A stretch of DNA of 30,082 nucleotides from Chromera velia (Eukaryota > Sar > Chromeraceae): assembly GCA_018398765.1 (NCBI GenBank), contig JAHBMJ010000443.1, positions 124,778 to 154,859 of the forward strand, in the 5' to 3' direction. The position numbers were made by a program, and so were the translations under genes. Under the pieces are notes generated by a model. The model saw nothing but the letters and a program-made list of their open reading frames with translations, was not told where the DNA came from and ran no database searches. Shown piece by piece: positions 1 through 10,671 of the stretch. Within the stretch, counting starts at the first letter, position 1, and each line of letters begins with the position of its first letter.

Positions 1-14
1 GGGGGGGGGGGGGG
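1..14. other. Poly-G run at window edge
   Basis: The window opens with 14 consecutive G. This looks like a sequencing or scaffold-edge artefact or an end of assembled sequence; nothing around it suggests a functional G-tract. Confidence 0.6.
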
Positions 15-50
15 TCGCTTCTATCACGGTGTCGCCCGAATTCCAAAATG

Positions 51-143
51 TGCCCCTCAAGCAACTCGCACGGAGCCGCGATCGCACATACCTTAATTAC
101 TTCGCACATGCGTGCCCCTCAAGTAGCTCGCACGGAGTTGCAA
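51..143. repeat. Two-copy ~30-bp direct repeat, period 62
   Basis: A segment beginning TGCCCCTCAA and containing CTCGCACGGAG occurs at about 51-81 and again at about 113-143. By eye the copies differ at about eight positions, and all but one are transitions. The surrounding 600 bases are GC-rich with no convincing gene; the ORFs there lack splice or codon support. Confidence 0.6.
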
Positions 144-655
144 GTGCATGCTCGCGCGGTCCCGAAAAGCATGCTTCGTGCGCGTTGCCGTGGCCCCCGC
201 CCCATGCATGCATGCACCTGCACAAGACATGCCCAAGCCCCCGATCGATGGTGCATCAATCAAATTTGCGGACCCCCTAAAGGGCCCCCCGAGGCACTCA
301 CCCAACTGGTTGGGTGTATCTCGTAGTTTGACGCACGAGGGCGCCGTCGCACGCACTTGACGCACGCATGCACGTAGGAAATGCGCCATTCCGAGCTGCA
401 TGTCAGGATTGAGTCTTCGACCCGCGGGGCCAAAAAGGAAGCGAAGTATCAGTCTGTCCTGTCCAGAGATGTTTGAGGCGTTCAGTGAACGACTGCCACC
501 CACCTGAAAGCTGTATCTGTCCAGTCCAACAGGCTTCACTGAACGAGAGGAGCCGTGTTGCTGTGAAGCCCTGTCAGTGCACCAGGACTTCAGCTGACTG
601 CCTGAGTGGAGGCCATTTTGCGAGTTCAGTGTGCACACACAAGAATTCTCGCAAG

Positions 656-2115
656 ATGATCGCTCGCACCTTGTGTGTCTGCCTTTTCGGGGCTTCTGTT
701 TCTGCATTTGAAATGTATTCAGGCGCAGCGAGACCTTCAAGTAAGGGGCTGGTGTGAAGTGGCAAGAGTTTTTTTCTTCCGTCTCCTTTTCCTTTAACCT
801 CATGAGTGCCTCTTTTCTTCTTTGTCTTCTCTGTTCCTCTGTGTGTTTTCGCGTGATGTGTGTTCAGGCGGGAGGCGGCTTGGGCGTCTCGGGATGCCTT
901 CCGATGAATTGAGGAGAGACGGTGAGTTAGGTGGGAGAGTTGATGTGAAGAAAAGAGAGATGCCGGGAAAGAGGAGACGACGGAGACGGAATTTGCACAG
1001 TCCCCATTTTTGTTTCATCTTTTTGTTGGTGTACTTGTTGCCTCCTATCTACCTTATTTTTCGCCCTCGCTTGGCATCGCTTGTCTTAGTGCAAGTGCAC
1101 ACTTTCTGCTTAATTCTCATTGTGTGACTCAATCGTTCTGCCTGCAGGGATGGGAGGAGGACGTCTCCTCTCAGAGGCTTCAGAGAGTGACGATGCCCCC
1201 GACCCTGCCACTGTGATTGCTGACGGGTCTGAGTGGGACTTTATCGGTGCCAATCCCGATGGGGTGATTCCCCCCAATGATAGAAACCTTCTGTGTCTGT
1301 ATGACCGGAACAAGAACTGGGTGGAGAGGGTGAAGAGAAAGCGCCCTAAGTTCTTTGAAGTCGAAATGCGACAGCACAGACCCTCCATTTTATGGATTGG
1401 GTGCTCTGACGCGCGTGTGCCTGCAAACGAGATTTGTGACCTCCCCCCCAACACCATCTTTCAACACCGTAACGTCGCAAACCTGGTCGTGAACACAGAT
1501 GTGAATTTCCTTGCAGCCCTGCAATATGCTGTTGATGTTCTTGAGGTTCAACACATCGTTGTGTGCGGTCACTACGATTGCGGCGGGATCCGTGCAGCGA
1601 TGGCCAAACTGGACCACCGCCCTCCCCTCGAGAATTGGTTGAGAAACATCAAGGACGTCCGAAGGCTGCACAAAGATGAGGTGGATGCCGTGGAGGACCC
1701 CGAGCAGAAGATTAGAAAGATGGTGGAATTGAACGTGATGGAACAGACATTGAATGTCTTCAAGACAGCCACAGTGCAGAGAAAAAGAGTTGCAAATTAC
1801 GAAAAAGCAGAAGCGGGAGAGTGGAAGAAGCCGTTCATTACCCCCCGAGTACATGCGATGGTGTATGATCCTCAGAGCGGGGCGTTGAAACGTCTAGACG
1901 TCAAATTTGCCGATGTGCTCCATGATCTTGATGATGTGTACACAATTTATGAGCCCGCAAGCAAACAGAGAAGGCTGGCAACTGAGCATGAGAGTGCGAA
2001 GGTGTTGCGGAATATGTTGCAGGCAGGACAGGATGACGATACACCCAGCAGTCCCCCCCCTCCGCCATCAGAGGTGCCGAGCACCAGCAACAACTCAACT
2101 GCGGTTCTAAGATGA
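656..2115 (+). CDS. Beta-class carbonic anhydrase, predicted plastid-targeted, three exons
   Basis: Reversible hydration of CO2 to bicarbonate by a zinc enzyme. Exons are 656-740, 868-921 and 1148-2115. Both introns (741-867, GTAAGG...TTCAG; 922-1147, GTGAGT...CTGCAG) are phase 1 and splice in frame, giving 368 residues ending at TGA. The zinc-site motifs are complete: CSDAR (Cys132, the Asp134-Arg136 dyad) and HYDCGG (His188, Cys191), with the family segment HRNVANLV between them. Residues 1-17 form a signal peptide (MIARTLCVCLFGASVSA) followed by Phe18 and an Arg/Ser/Gly-rich stretch to about residue 37, as in bipartite import signals of secondary plastids. The catalytic core spans roughly residues 95-300. 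The C-terminus is a Pro/Ser/Asp-rich tail. The start ATG at 656 is chosen because it yields the presequence; ATG 894 or 1150 would give cytosolic forms. If import fails, a secreted enzyme is the alternative. Confidence 0.88.
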
Positions 2116-3104
2116 TGGGAGGAATGGAAAGAAAAGAAGGGAAGGATAGCAAGAGGAGGCACTCCTTGGGGGGGGGTTGGGGGGTGGCCTTTGTGATTCT
2201 TCCGTCTGACTGTACAGGGGTGTGCTTGTAGAGAGAGTTTCTCTGTAGCATATAGAGTGCGTCTTTGTTTTCTTTTTTGCGTGAGTGGTCTCACTGTCTT
2301 GAAGTCTTACTTTTTTGGTGGCATGGCATGTCTCTCTTTGTCTTCTAAAGAGGACAGGGTCGGTGCTGAGAGCATCGCACGAGCTCTTCCTTCTTAATCT
2401 CTCTCGCCATCTTTTTGTCTGTCGAGGAGCTGTAAGAGGGTTTGTGGATAGACAGCAAGTGTTCCTTCCGTTGAGCTCTTCTATGCTCTCTTTGCGTCTT
2501 TCTTTTTAGCGTTCTTTATACATTCGAAGGAGGAAGGCCCGTCATCAAACGGGAGACTTGGGGGACTTTTTTCCTTTGCTGAGCCTCCCTTCTTTCTCTA
2601 ACTCTTCTTCTAATCGGCCTGCAGGCATGGGGACGTGCGTTCGTGGTTTGCACATCTCTCTCTTGACTGACCGACTATTTCGAAAAAGTGCTTGCCTTGT
2701 CTTGGTTGACGTTGGGTGTCGGGGTGGGACATCTCCCAGCGTCGTGATTCGTTTGTTCTGTCTGTCGTTGTGTGGAAGTAAACACATCCTATTGAGGGTT
2801 TTTCACGATGCAAAGGAAGGTTGATCATCTTTTCGATTCTTTCCCCTCCCAAGTCATGTGTATTTGTATCTCTTTTTCATAACAAGTTCATGGAATGAGA
2901 AGAGGCGATAAGGCCGGTCCCAATCAACAGACTGCGTGCGTGTTGTTCATGCTGGTCTGACAAGTGCTGGTTCCTGTGTGAGTGCAAGGGAAGGGAAGGA
3001 AAGGGGGTGAGGAAGAGAGGGAGGCGGGGCTGTTGGAACGGAGCGAGGGGACAGCAGTGGAGGGAGAGACGGTCTTCATTCTTTGGTGTGTTTGAATGTG
3101 TTTG

Positions 3105-3106
<2 letters not shown>
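2116..3106. other. 3' flank of carbonic anhydrase gene, no gene seen
   Basis: This stretch is T-rich, then G-rich towards 3000-3070. It should hold the 3' UTR and polyadenylation site of the upstream gene, but I see no clear AATAAA. The ORFs here are short, overlap on both strands and have no recognisable motif. Confidence 0.5.

Positions 3107-3165
<59 letters not shown>
3107..3165. repeat. (TC)n-(GT)n microsatellite
   Basis: About 15 TC units pass directly into about 15 GT units. The same compound design, CT followed by GT, recurs at 17478-17694. Confidence 0.95.
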
Positions 3166-3166
<1 letters not shown>

Positions 3167-3235
3167 GTGCGTAAGGTGAATCGTGGGGCCGAGTCTAGAA
3201 TTTGACGCATCTTCCTGACTGTGCGGGGGTGTGCG

Positions 3236-3345
3236 GACAGACAGACAGGCTGACAGACAGACAGACAGAGAGACAGACAGACAGACAAGGCAGACAGACA
3301 GTCAGACAGACAGACAGACGGACAGAGACAAGCAGACAGAGGAAC
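3236..3345. repeat. (ACAG)n tetranucleotide array
   Basis: An imperfect GACAGACA tract interrupted by GGCA, GTCA and GGAC variants. It creates long spurious Cys/Leu/Ser/Val ORFs on the minus strand and Thr/Asp/Arg/Gln ORFs on the plus strand, which are not genes. Confidence 0.95.
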
Positions 3346-3545
3346 AGGCAGAAAAAGCAGTGTGGGTGCTTTAAGAAAGGGGGTTCTGGCTGCCCCGGAA
3401 GCCTCCCTTCATAGGACGGAAAGAAGGTCGACTGTTGGGGAGGAGACAGACTTTCCTCCTCATCCCCTGGTTTGGTCTGGCAATTTGTAGCCTGTTTGGG
3501 ATGTGGCTGAAAGAGGGAAAAACAGAGAGTTGCAGCGAAAAACAA

Positions 3546-3760
3546 CAGAGAGACAGACAGACAGACAGACAGATAGAAAGACAGACGGACACAGGCAGAC
3601 AGATAATCAGACAGCCAAACAAAGAAGCGGACAGACAGACAGACAGTCAGGCAGCCAAACAAAGGTGGACAGACAGATAGTCAGACAGACAGACACAGAC
3701 GGACGGACGGACAATCGGACAGCCAAACAAAGATGCAGACAGAGAGGCAGACCAGCAGAG
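3546..3760. repeat. Second (ACAG)n array with internal higher-order repeat
   Basis: An imperfect ACAG array in which a longer unit containing CAGCCAAACAAAG recurs near 3613, 3651 and 3720. This suggests local duplication above the tetranucleotide level. No gene is present. Confidence 0.9.
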
Positions 3761-3829
3761 AGGCGGTCAGGAAAAGGAAAGGCAGGAAGAAAGAGCAGAT
3801 CGTTCCGCGTAACGCTCTGCTTTGTAAAC

Positions 3830-4777
3830 TTATCGCTTCGAATGAAATGCATTGACTATTGGTCAGCTGAGTCGAGCTACCCCACAGTTCAAAACACCAT
3901 TCCTTCTTGCGATAGATTGACTTCAAAAGTATCTGAACAATTCGATTTGCAAAGAAAAACGTTTATATATTTTATCTTAATTGCTACAGTATACTCCTGT
4001 CTGAGATGACTGCGTGGGTTATCGATCTCTGTCGGATCCAGAAATTTGCATTTTGGGTCCAAATTATGTCCAAATCTTACTTTACTGGGTTTACTTTTCA
4101 TTCGTCTTGAGTTGTGCACATATAGTTGCCATTCGGGCGTAAGTAAGCGACTCTTATATTTTTTTTATTTTTTTGTAAAACGGTCCCTGCATGTATTCAA
4201 AACTTTTTTGAACGTCATTTTCCTTCAAATACCTTCGAAACTTCACTCTAGACTTAACTTCACTTGAGTTGTAATATAATTATAATTTAATTTATACTTA
4301 GTTGTTGAGTGATCGCTTAGTGGGTTCCCCGTCTCGATCTCTGAGTGTCGTCCAAAAAGCGTGTGATCGACTGAATCATGAAAAAGTACCTCCTAGATAC
4401 TGTTAGAGCACTCTGGCATGCACTGCTTACAACACATTGAAGCCTAATTTGAAGGATAATAAGGGATAAGAATTAACTTTTATATAAGGGTACTAGTGTA
4501 TACCCCCTTTTCAACTAGCTAAAGTTTCGATGCGGCCAGACTCGACAACGGAAGTTATGTTGTGCTATATAGGGTCGGGGTACTGCAAGCATCTTCTCTA
4601 CAGGAGTATCCCACCCTTATATTATGTATAGTTATGATTGAGGGTTTTTTTCATGTATGCCGCGTCCCCATATATGAGAGGCGGATCTAACCTAGCATAG
4701 TTTGTTTCTTTGTGTTACCCTAGCCCTCTGAGATTTCTTTTTGTAAAACCATTTTGAATTATAGTTTACATCGAGGG
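3830..4777. other. AT-rich stretch without a gene
   Basis: Base composition shifts to AT-rich after the ACAG arrays and ends at the retrotransposon's left LTR. It includes runs such as the TAATATAATTATAATTTAAT-like tract near 4270-4295. ORFs are short and without motifs. Nothing functional could be supported. Confidence 0.5.
4773..4777. repeat. Target-site duplication, left copy (GAGGG)
   Basis: GAGGG lies immediately before the LTR's TGTA. The same five bases follow the right LTR. A 5-bp duplication is typical of Ty3/gypsy integration. Confidence 0.88.
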
Positions 4778-5072
4778 TGTAGGCTGGCTACGAGCGGCGA
4801 GTAAGTGATGGGCCCGCAGAGTGGCGGAGCCGCGAGGCCGGCGGCGCCGCGGCGATGCGCGCGCGGACTTCAATAACTGTGGCTTGGCGCAGGACTGAAT
4901 AAAATGACATCGATCTGCATGCATTGGAATTAGCTAACGATCGCTAACGATCGTTGGACTGGCTTGATCGAAGGAACAATGTACAAACCTCTTTAGGTCA
5001 AACTCTTATAGTCTATGAACTCTGAATGCACATCGTTAGCGTTGAGAGTTCTAGCCCCGTATTCTGCTTACA
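4778..5072 (+). repeat. 5' long terminal repeat
   Basis: The LTR is 295 bp with TGTA...TACA ends. Its first 100 bases are very GC-rich. An AATAAA at 4898-4903 is a candidate polyadenylation signal. A tandem 10-mer GCTAACGATC occupies 4933-4952. No clear TATA box was seen. Confidence 0.93.
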
Positions 5073-5075
5073 ATG

Positions 5076-5100
5076 TGGTTATCAGAGCCAGGTTTCGAAC
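5076..5100 (+). other. Primer-binding site, complementary to initiator-Met tRNA
   Basis: Three bases after the LTR the sequence starts TGGTTATCAGAGCCAGG. Its reverse complement ends in CCA and matches the 3' acceptor and T-arm of eukaryotic (plant-type) initiator Met tRNA, apart from one extra base after TGGT. The match extends about 20 bases into the T-arm. Confidence 0.75.
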
Positions 5101-5144
5101 AGGCTTTTGATTCGTTTGTATTCAGTCTGAATTCTATTGCTGTC

Positions 5145-6032
5145 ATGGAACTACCTCCAGTCTTGGCTCCATTGACAAACGAGCAGGTGGGAACGGCACT
5201 GTACAACCTTGAACAGTCCATCACCAGCCTGCAGCAGACTCAAGAGATGATGCGGCAGACTATGGAGGGGCTGGTAGCGAGGGTTGCAGCTCCACCTCCA
5301 CAGTTGCCTCCTCAGGTGCTGCCAATGAGTGAGGAGGGTACACAGCAGCTTGTCGTGCCCTCTCAGGGCCCTGATCTACGAGAGCAGCTTCCTCGGATTG
5401 CACTGAAGCAGCCGGACGAGTTCACTGGACACCGCGACACTGTGGAGAGGTTTATTACGGACACCAACGACTACTTTACCAATGCGAATGTTGCTCTTCA
5501 CCGTCAGCTTGGCCTCGCGAAGTCCTTCCTGTGCAAGGAGCTGAGGGACTGGTTCGATTTACGTGTGAAGAGAGGTATGGGGTTTGCAGACTGGCCTGCG
5601 TTGCGTGAGGTGCTGCGACGCAGGTATAAGGAGAAACATGAGAGGAGGAAGGCGAGAAAGCAGGTGTTGTCCCTCAGGTATACAGGGACGGTTGACGACT
5701 ACAACAAAGAATTCTCCCTTCTCACGTTGAAGATCACAAGTGCGAGTGAGGAGGATCTCGTAGAGGACTATATTGAGGGTTTGCCGCCTAGCATTATGTA
5801 TGAGACTGACAGGATGGAGCCGGCAATATTAGACGAAGCAATGGAGAAGGCGTTGGACAGCGAAATCTGGCTTAAGCAGGCCAGTTCGCGCTCTCGAAGC
5901 CGTTGGTCGCGAGGGCCCCCGTCTGATCCGAGTCCGGTGATTGATCCTACAGGACCAGCTCCCATGGAATTGTGTGGTGTTGGGGTGCAACCTTCAAGAA
6001 GACTTCCACCCCAACACCCATTGATTCCATAG
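5145..6032 (+). CDS. gag: Retrotransposon Gag (capsid), ends at an in-frame TAG
   Basis: Structural protein that forms the particle around element RNA. The frame is open from 5073, but its first codons overlap the primer-binding site, so ATG 5145 is the likely start. A predicted helical, Gln-rich N-terminus (about residues 10-45) is followed by a Pro-rich linker. The Retrotrans_gag capsid region runs from about residue 80 to 250; it contains LRDWFDLRV, WPALREVLRRRY and a YIEGLPPSI segment in the place of the usual conserved gag motif. After an Arg/Ser-rich linker the frame meets TAG at 6030. The nucleocapsid zinc knuckle lies just downstream in the same frame (6066-6107), so this Gag is truncated before its RNA-binding domain. 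Confidence 0.85.
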   Translation: MELPPVLAPLTNEQVGTALYNLEQSITSLQQTQEMMRQTMEGLVARVAAPPPQLPPQVLPMSEEGTQQLVVPSQGPDLREQLPRIALKQPDEFTGHRDTVERFITDTNDYFTNANVALHRQLGLAKSFLCKELRDWFDLRVKRGMGFADWPALREVLRRRYKEKHERRKARKQVLSLRYTGTVDDYNKEFSLLTLKITSASEEDLVEDYIEGLPPSIMYETDRMEPAILDEAMEKALDSEIWLKQASSRSRSRWSRGPPSDPSPVIDPTGPAPMELCGVGVQPSRRLPPQHPLIP

Positions 6033-6041
6033 ACGGTGTGA

Positions 6042-9000
6042 GAGAGCAGGGGGAGACTGAATCGGTGTCTTCTATGTGGGGAGAACACCCACATGATAGC
6101 CGCGTGTAGGAATGGACCTCAACTTCCTCCACACATGCGGACCATTCAAACGACGTCTCAATCCAGATCTCCGTGGCCGCCCAGGGCATCTCCAGGATTT
6201 GCCCCTTTCGTCCCGGGTTTTGGGGCGACGTCTGGGTACCTCTGGCCACCTCCTCCTTACCCATCCCTTCCCTTCTTGTATCCCATCAATCAAGTCACTC
6301 AACCTACAGGGGGGAGAGGGAGGTCTGGACAGAGAGGTGATAGTCCAAGTTCACCCATGTCACCTGGAAGAGGCTTTGGCTTCGGTGACAGAAGATGTGT
6401 ATGGTCTCCTTCTTTTGGCGGGTCGCCTCAACCTCAGCCGAGTGGACATCAACCAGCGCGTAAGGCTAGATCAAGACGGGTAGCTGGGATGAGGACGATC
6501 AGAGGCCGAAACGAGAATGACGAGACCATGGTTGAACCCGACCTGACGGTACGTTATGAAGTTGAGGAAGATAAAAGGCAGAGAACAGATGAAGAATTGA
6601 GTGAGGAAGAAGATGATGAGGATGATTTGTTTGAGACTGGTTTTGTTTATCACGGTACTGTCGCGGGTGCTCCAGTCAGAGTTTTGTATAACATTGGAGC
6701 TGATGATATTTTCATTAATAGCAAGTTTGCACACCTGCGTCAGTTGTATATTCGCAGGTTTGGGACCCCGATGAGATGTAGGGTGGCCGTGAAGGAGCCC
6801 AGAGGACGAGAGGTCAGTGAGTATGCACCTTCTATTCCCCTTCGTATTCAGGGGTATCGAGAGATAGTCGGTGCATTGCTGGCTGACCTGGACGACTATG
6901 ATGTCATCTTAGGAAGAAAATGGAGTGACGTCCACCAACCAGAACTTGGTCATTGGTCTCGTTCTCTTCGTTTCTTCTTTAACGGCCAGGAAGTCATTAT
7001 TCGGGGGGGTGCATATGAAAAGAACCGACCTTGCCCTCCTATTCTTTCTTCTGCGCAGGCGAAACGAGCAATTCAAAAAGGTGCTGTCTGCCATATCGTA
7101 AGAATGGAGACGGCACACTGGCCTGCAGGAGAGGGGGAACTGGAGTGCTTTGTGCATGCAACTGAAGTGAGTGAGGGAAAAGGAAAGGGGAGAATGAATG
7201 ATGGAGGGAACGTGGGTTCTGATTTTCTCTCTTCTGACTTTCTCTCTTCTCTTCCGTCTGATCATCCTGCTCGGTCGGCCCCTGATTTGTCGGACGTGCA
7301 TGCTTTTCTCTCTCGACCAGATGTGGATGTTCTTCAGGATGTGAAAGGAATTGTGGCAGATCATGCATCTCTTTTTCCTGATCGTCTCTCTTATCTGCCA
7401 CCGTCAAGAGGACCTCATTTAGATTTCAAAATCGAACTTGAGCCCGGTCATTCACCTCCTGCCCGTTCGCCTTATTGGCTGTCAGTGGGAGAAACAGATG
7501 AGCTGAGGAGACAGATAGATACATACCTTGAACAAGGATTCATCCGACCGTCTGCTTCTCCTTATGCTGCGCCTGTTCTTTTTGTACAAAAGAAAGATGG
7601 CTCGATGAGAATGTGTTGTGACTACACTGGCTTGAATTGCATCACTATCAAAGACAAGCATTCTCTCCCTCACCCGCAAGAGTTGATTGATCGATTGCAT
7701 GGGGCCCAGTTCTTCACGACACTGGACCTCAGGCAGTATTATCACCAAATGAGGGTCAAAGAAGAAGACATCCCAAAGACAGCTTTCACTACACGCTATG
7801 GTTCTTTTGAGTGGTTGGTTGTTTCTTTTGGATTGACAAACGTGCCTCCTGCAGCGATGAGGTTGATTCAATTTGCTCTTCGCTCTTGTTTTGACCGTTT
7901 TGTTTCGGTTTTTCTGGATGATATTCTGATTTATTCACGTATAAGAGAAGAACACAAGAGACACATCAGAATTGTTTTGCGTTTGTTGAGTGAAAATAAA
8001 TTGTATGCAAAATTGTCGAAATGCCATTTCATGCAGACTGAGGTAACATTTCTCGGGCTAAAGATCTCCAGGACCGAAGTGCGGCCCGAGCAAAGCAAGA
8101 CAGACCAAGTCAGTAAGTGGCCTACTCCCAAGAACAGAAATGAAGTGCTTTCGTTTTTGGGGTTTGCAAATTGGGTGAGATGGTTTGTCCCTCACTTCAG
8201 TGAGAAAGCAGGCCCTTTGTATGCATTGCTGAAGGGAAACAAATCGTTTGAGTGGGGGAAGAAAGAGGAAGAAAGCTTTGAAGCAGTAAAGCGAGCAGTG
8301 AAGAATACTGTCGAACTCTACATTCCTGACCCTGCGCGTCCCTTCGAAATTTTTGTGGATGCATGCGAATCGACAGAAACGCTCGCTGCCGCGCTCATGC
8401 AGGAAGATTTTGAGGTCGGCTGGCTCCGTCCGTGTGCATTCGCATCACGTAGAATGACACAGGCAGAGCTCAAATATCCCATCAGAGATAAAGAATTTCT
8501 TTTCTGCGTGTTTGCGGTCAAATCGTGGAGGTCATACGTTAGTCACACAACTAAGGTGTGGTCAGATCATGAGTCTCTCAAATATGTGAATGTGTCCGCT
8601 GACCACACCTTAATGTCTCCACGTATGCGCAGATTTGTCAGCATGTTCGACGAGATCGGCATCACTCCAAGGTACGTGCCCGGTGCTCAGAATTGCGTGG
8701 CAGATGCGCTGAGCAGGTGCCCTGAGGTGAACGCTCAGAAACAAGAAAAAGATAAAGAAAGAAAAGAAGTGTGTCAATTGTTACAAATGGAATCAAGAGT
8801 GCAGCCGGATGAGGAATTACTGGAAAGGATAAAGAAAGGATATGAAGAAGAGAAATTCTGGACGGAGGTGAAGGAAGTGCTTGAAGCAAGGCTCCAAATT
8901 GAAGACCCTGACAAAGACCCTGAGAAAGAGGTGCCTGGTCCTCGACATTTGCGGCTGATTCTTCCGAGGTTTCAGATAGAAGACGGACTGCTCTATTTCA

Positions 9001-10355
9001 ATGACAGACTGGCCATCCCGACAGAAAGACTACAAAGAAACCTCATTTATAAATATCATGATACGGCCGCAGGGGGGCATTTGGGGGCAGAGAAAACATA
9101 TTTAAAACTGGCAGGGAGTTTCTATTGGCCACATATATATGTATCGGTTGTTCAGTACGTCAGAAAGTGTGATGCCTGTCAAAGAGCAAAGAAGCTGACT
9201 GAGAAGCAGTATAGATTGCTCCAACCTCTGTCTATTCCTGAATTTTTTTTTCAGTCTATTTCTCTTGATTTTGTATTTGGACTCCCGAGGGTGGTGTTTA
9301 AAGGAGAAGAGGTAGATGGAATCCTCTCTGCGGTTGATCGCCTCTCCAAAACTCCTTTCTTTGCTGCAGTCTCACAAGAGATTACAGCAGAAGGGACAGC
9401 CAAGGTGGTCTTTGAGAGGATTGTCTGCGAGTATGGGATGCCCCAATTAGTGGTCAGTGACCGTGATCCTCGTTTTCTCTCTGCATTTTGGAAGGAACTC
9501 GCTCGGCTGTGGGGCACAAAATTGAATATGAGCATAAGAGGAGACCCACAGTCAGATGGACAGACAGAGAAAGACAACCAGACCATCGAACAGATGTTGC
9601 GTTGTTTCGTGAACGAGCATCAAACGGACTGGCCAATTTGAAAGTGGTTGTGTTCTTATCAGTTTGCGTATCGTGATTCGGTGCATCCAGCCACAGGCAT
9701 GTCTCCTTTTCGCTTTCTATACGGACGTGACCCGATTCGCCTGCCTTCTGTCTCTGTGCGTTCTAAGTCATTCTGTCCACCAGCAGCAGACTTTGCAGAT
9801 CGTAGAGAGGCAGAAATCATGAGAGCAAAGGAAAGACTTGAGCAAGCAAGAGAACGAGCAGCTCAATAAGTAGATCCACACAGACAAGAGGTTTCATTTG
9901 CTCCAGGAGATTTTTTGCTTGTACGCAATGCATATTTTAAGGGAAGCAGAAAGCCAAGCAGGAAGTTTGAGCCTGTATTTTATGGACCATTCGAGGTAGA
10001 GAGAAAGGTAGGGAGCAATGCGTATGAGCTCATATTCCCTGCAAGAATGAAGGGTCACAATGTGATTAATGTATCATATCTGAAGAAGTATGAGAGAAGG
10101 AAAGATGATCCTCTGCCTGCTGTTCGGTTGTCTGCATCAGAAGAGATTGAGTATGAAGTAAAAGAGATTCTCGACCACAGAAAGATAGACAAACAGGCGC
10201 ACTACCTGGTGTGGTGGGAAGGAGAAAGTAAAGAGAATGCATCATGGGAGCCTGCTGTCAACCTGACACATGCAAAGGAGGCATTGCATGCCTTCAAAGA
10301 AAAGAAGAGACAGCAGAAGAAAGAGAAGCAAGCAACGGGCAGGTGTAAGTGGTAA
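6042..10355 (+). pseudogene. pol: Gag zinc knuckle plus Pol polyprotein, interrupted by stops
   Basis: The frame is the same as Gag. A CX2CX4HX4C knuckle is at 6066-6107. The protease region has NIGA at 6690-6701 where D[ST]GA is expected, followed by YDVILGRKW. RT spans about 7470-8055 with FLDD at 7911-7922. RNase H spans about 8330-8640 and keeps its first Asp (8358), DKEF and SDHES. Integrase has an HHCC zinc domain (9057-9179) and a DD35E core (Asp 9267, Asp 9459, Glu 9567, with 35 residues between the last two). A chromodomain (about 10149-10265) ends the protein at TAA 10353. Stops interrupt it at 9639 (TGA, where a Trp is usual) and 9867 (TAA). No frameshift was found over 4.3 kb. The protease Asp-to-Asn change would abolish processing even without the stops. 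Confidence 0.9.
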
Positions 10356-10659
10356 TTAAAAAGTAGAGAGGTAAAATCAATATGGGCAGAACTAAGAGGT
10401 TTGTGGAGTGGAATGCGTGTGTGTGAGTTTTGGGAAGATGAAATTCCCTGGTAAGTGATTCGAGGCAGAAAGCAAATCTATCCTGCGTCATGCATAGATG
10501 CAGGGTGGCAGAATGGGTGTCGGACTCTGCATTCCCACTTGCTTCGTTCATTTATGGTTCGATAAAGTATGCAGGTGCATGTTATTAATCAATGCCACGA
10601 GGTCGATTAGTTATGGATATGTGCAGGCACTGGAACTGAGCGTGGACGTCGGTTTCGAA

Positions 10660-10671
10660 GCAGTGGGCAGG
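10660..10671 (+). other. Weak polypurine tract candidate
   Basis: The bases just before the 3' LTR (GCAGTGGGCAGG) are only moderately purine-rich. This is the expected place for plus-strand priming, but the tract is poorer than usual. A longer purine run lies within the end of pol (about 10294-10340). Confidence 0.35.

Noticed and set aside
93..803. 236-codon minus-strand ORF over the carbonic anhydrase first exon
   Set aside because: It lies opposite the supported plus-strand exon at 656-740 and over the 5' repeat, and has no motif or sensible composition.
3076..3926. Long Cys/Leu/Ser/Val-rich ORFs on the minus strand
   Set aside because: They are translations of the (ACAG)n arrays; a four-base repeat without stops is open in several frames and has no start or splice context.
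4790..4860. Resemblance of the GC-rich LTR head to ribosomal RNA sequence (GAGCGGCGAGTAAG)
   Set aside because: Only a short word is shared and the same segment is present in both LTRs with normal LTR ends, so it belongs to the LTR.
6030..9869. TGA read as Trp and TAG/TAA read as Gln (alternative nuclear code)
   Set aside because: A code change would have to cover all three stop codons, while the intact carbonic anhydrase has none inside 368 codons and ends at TGA. Mutation is simpler, though not excluded for single sites.
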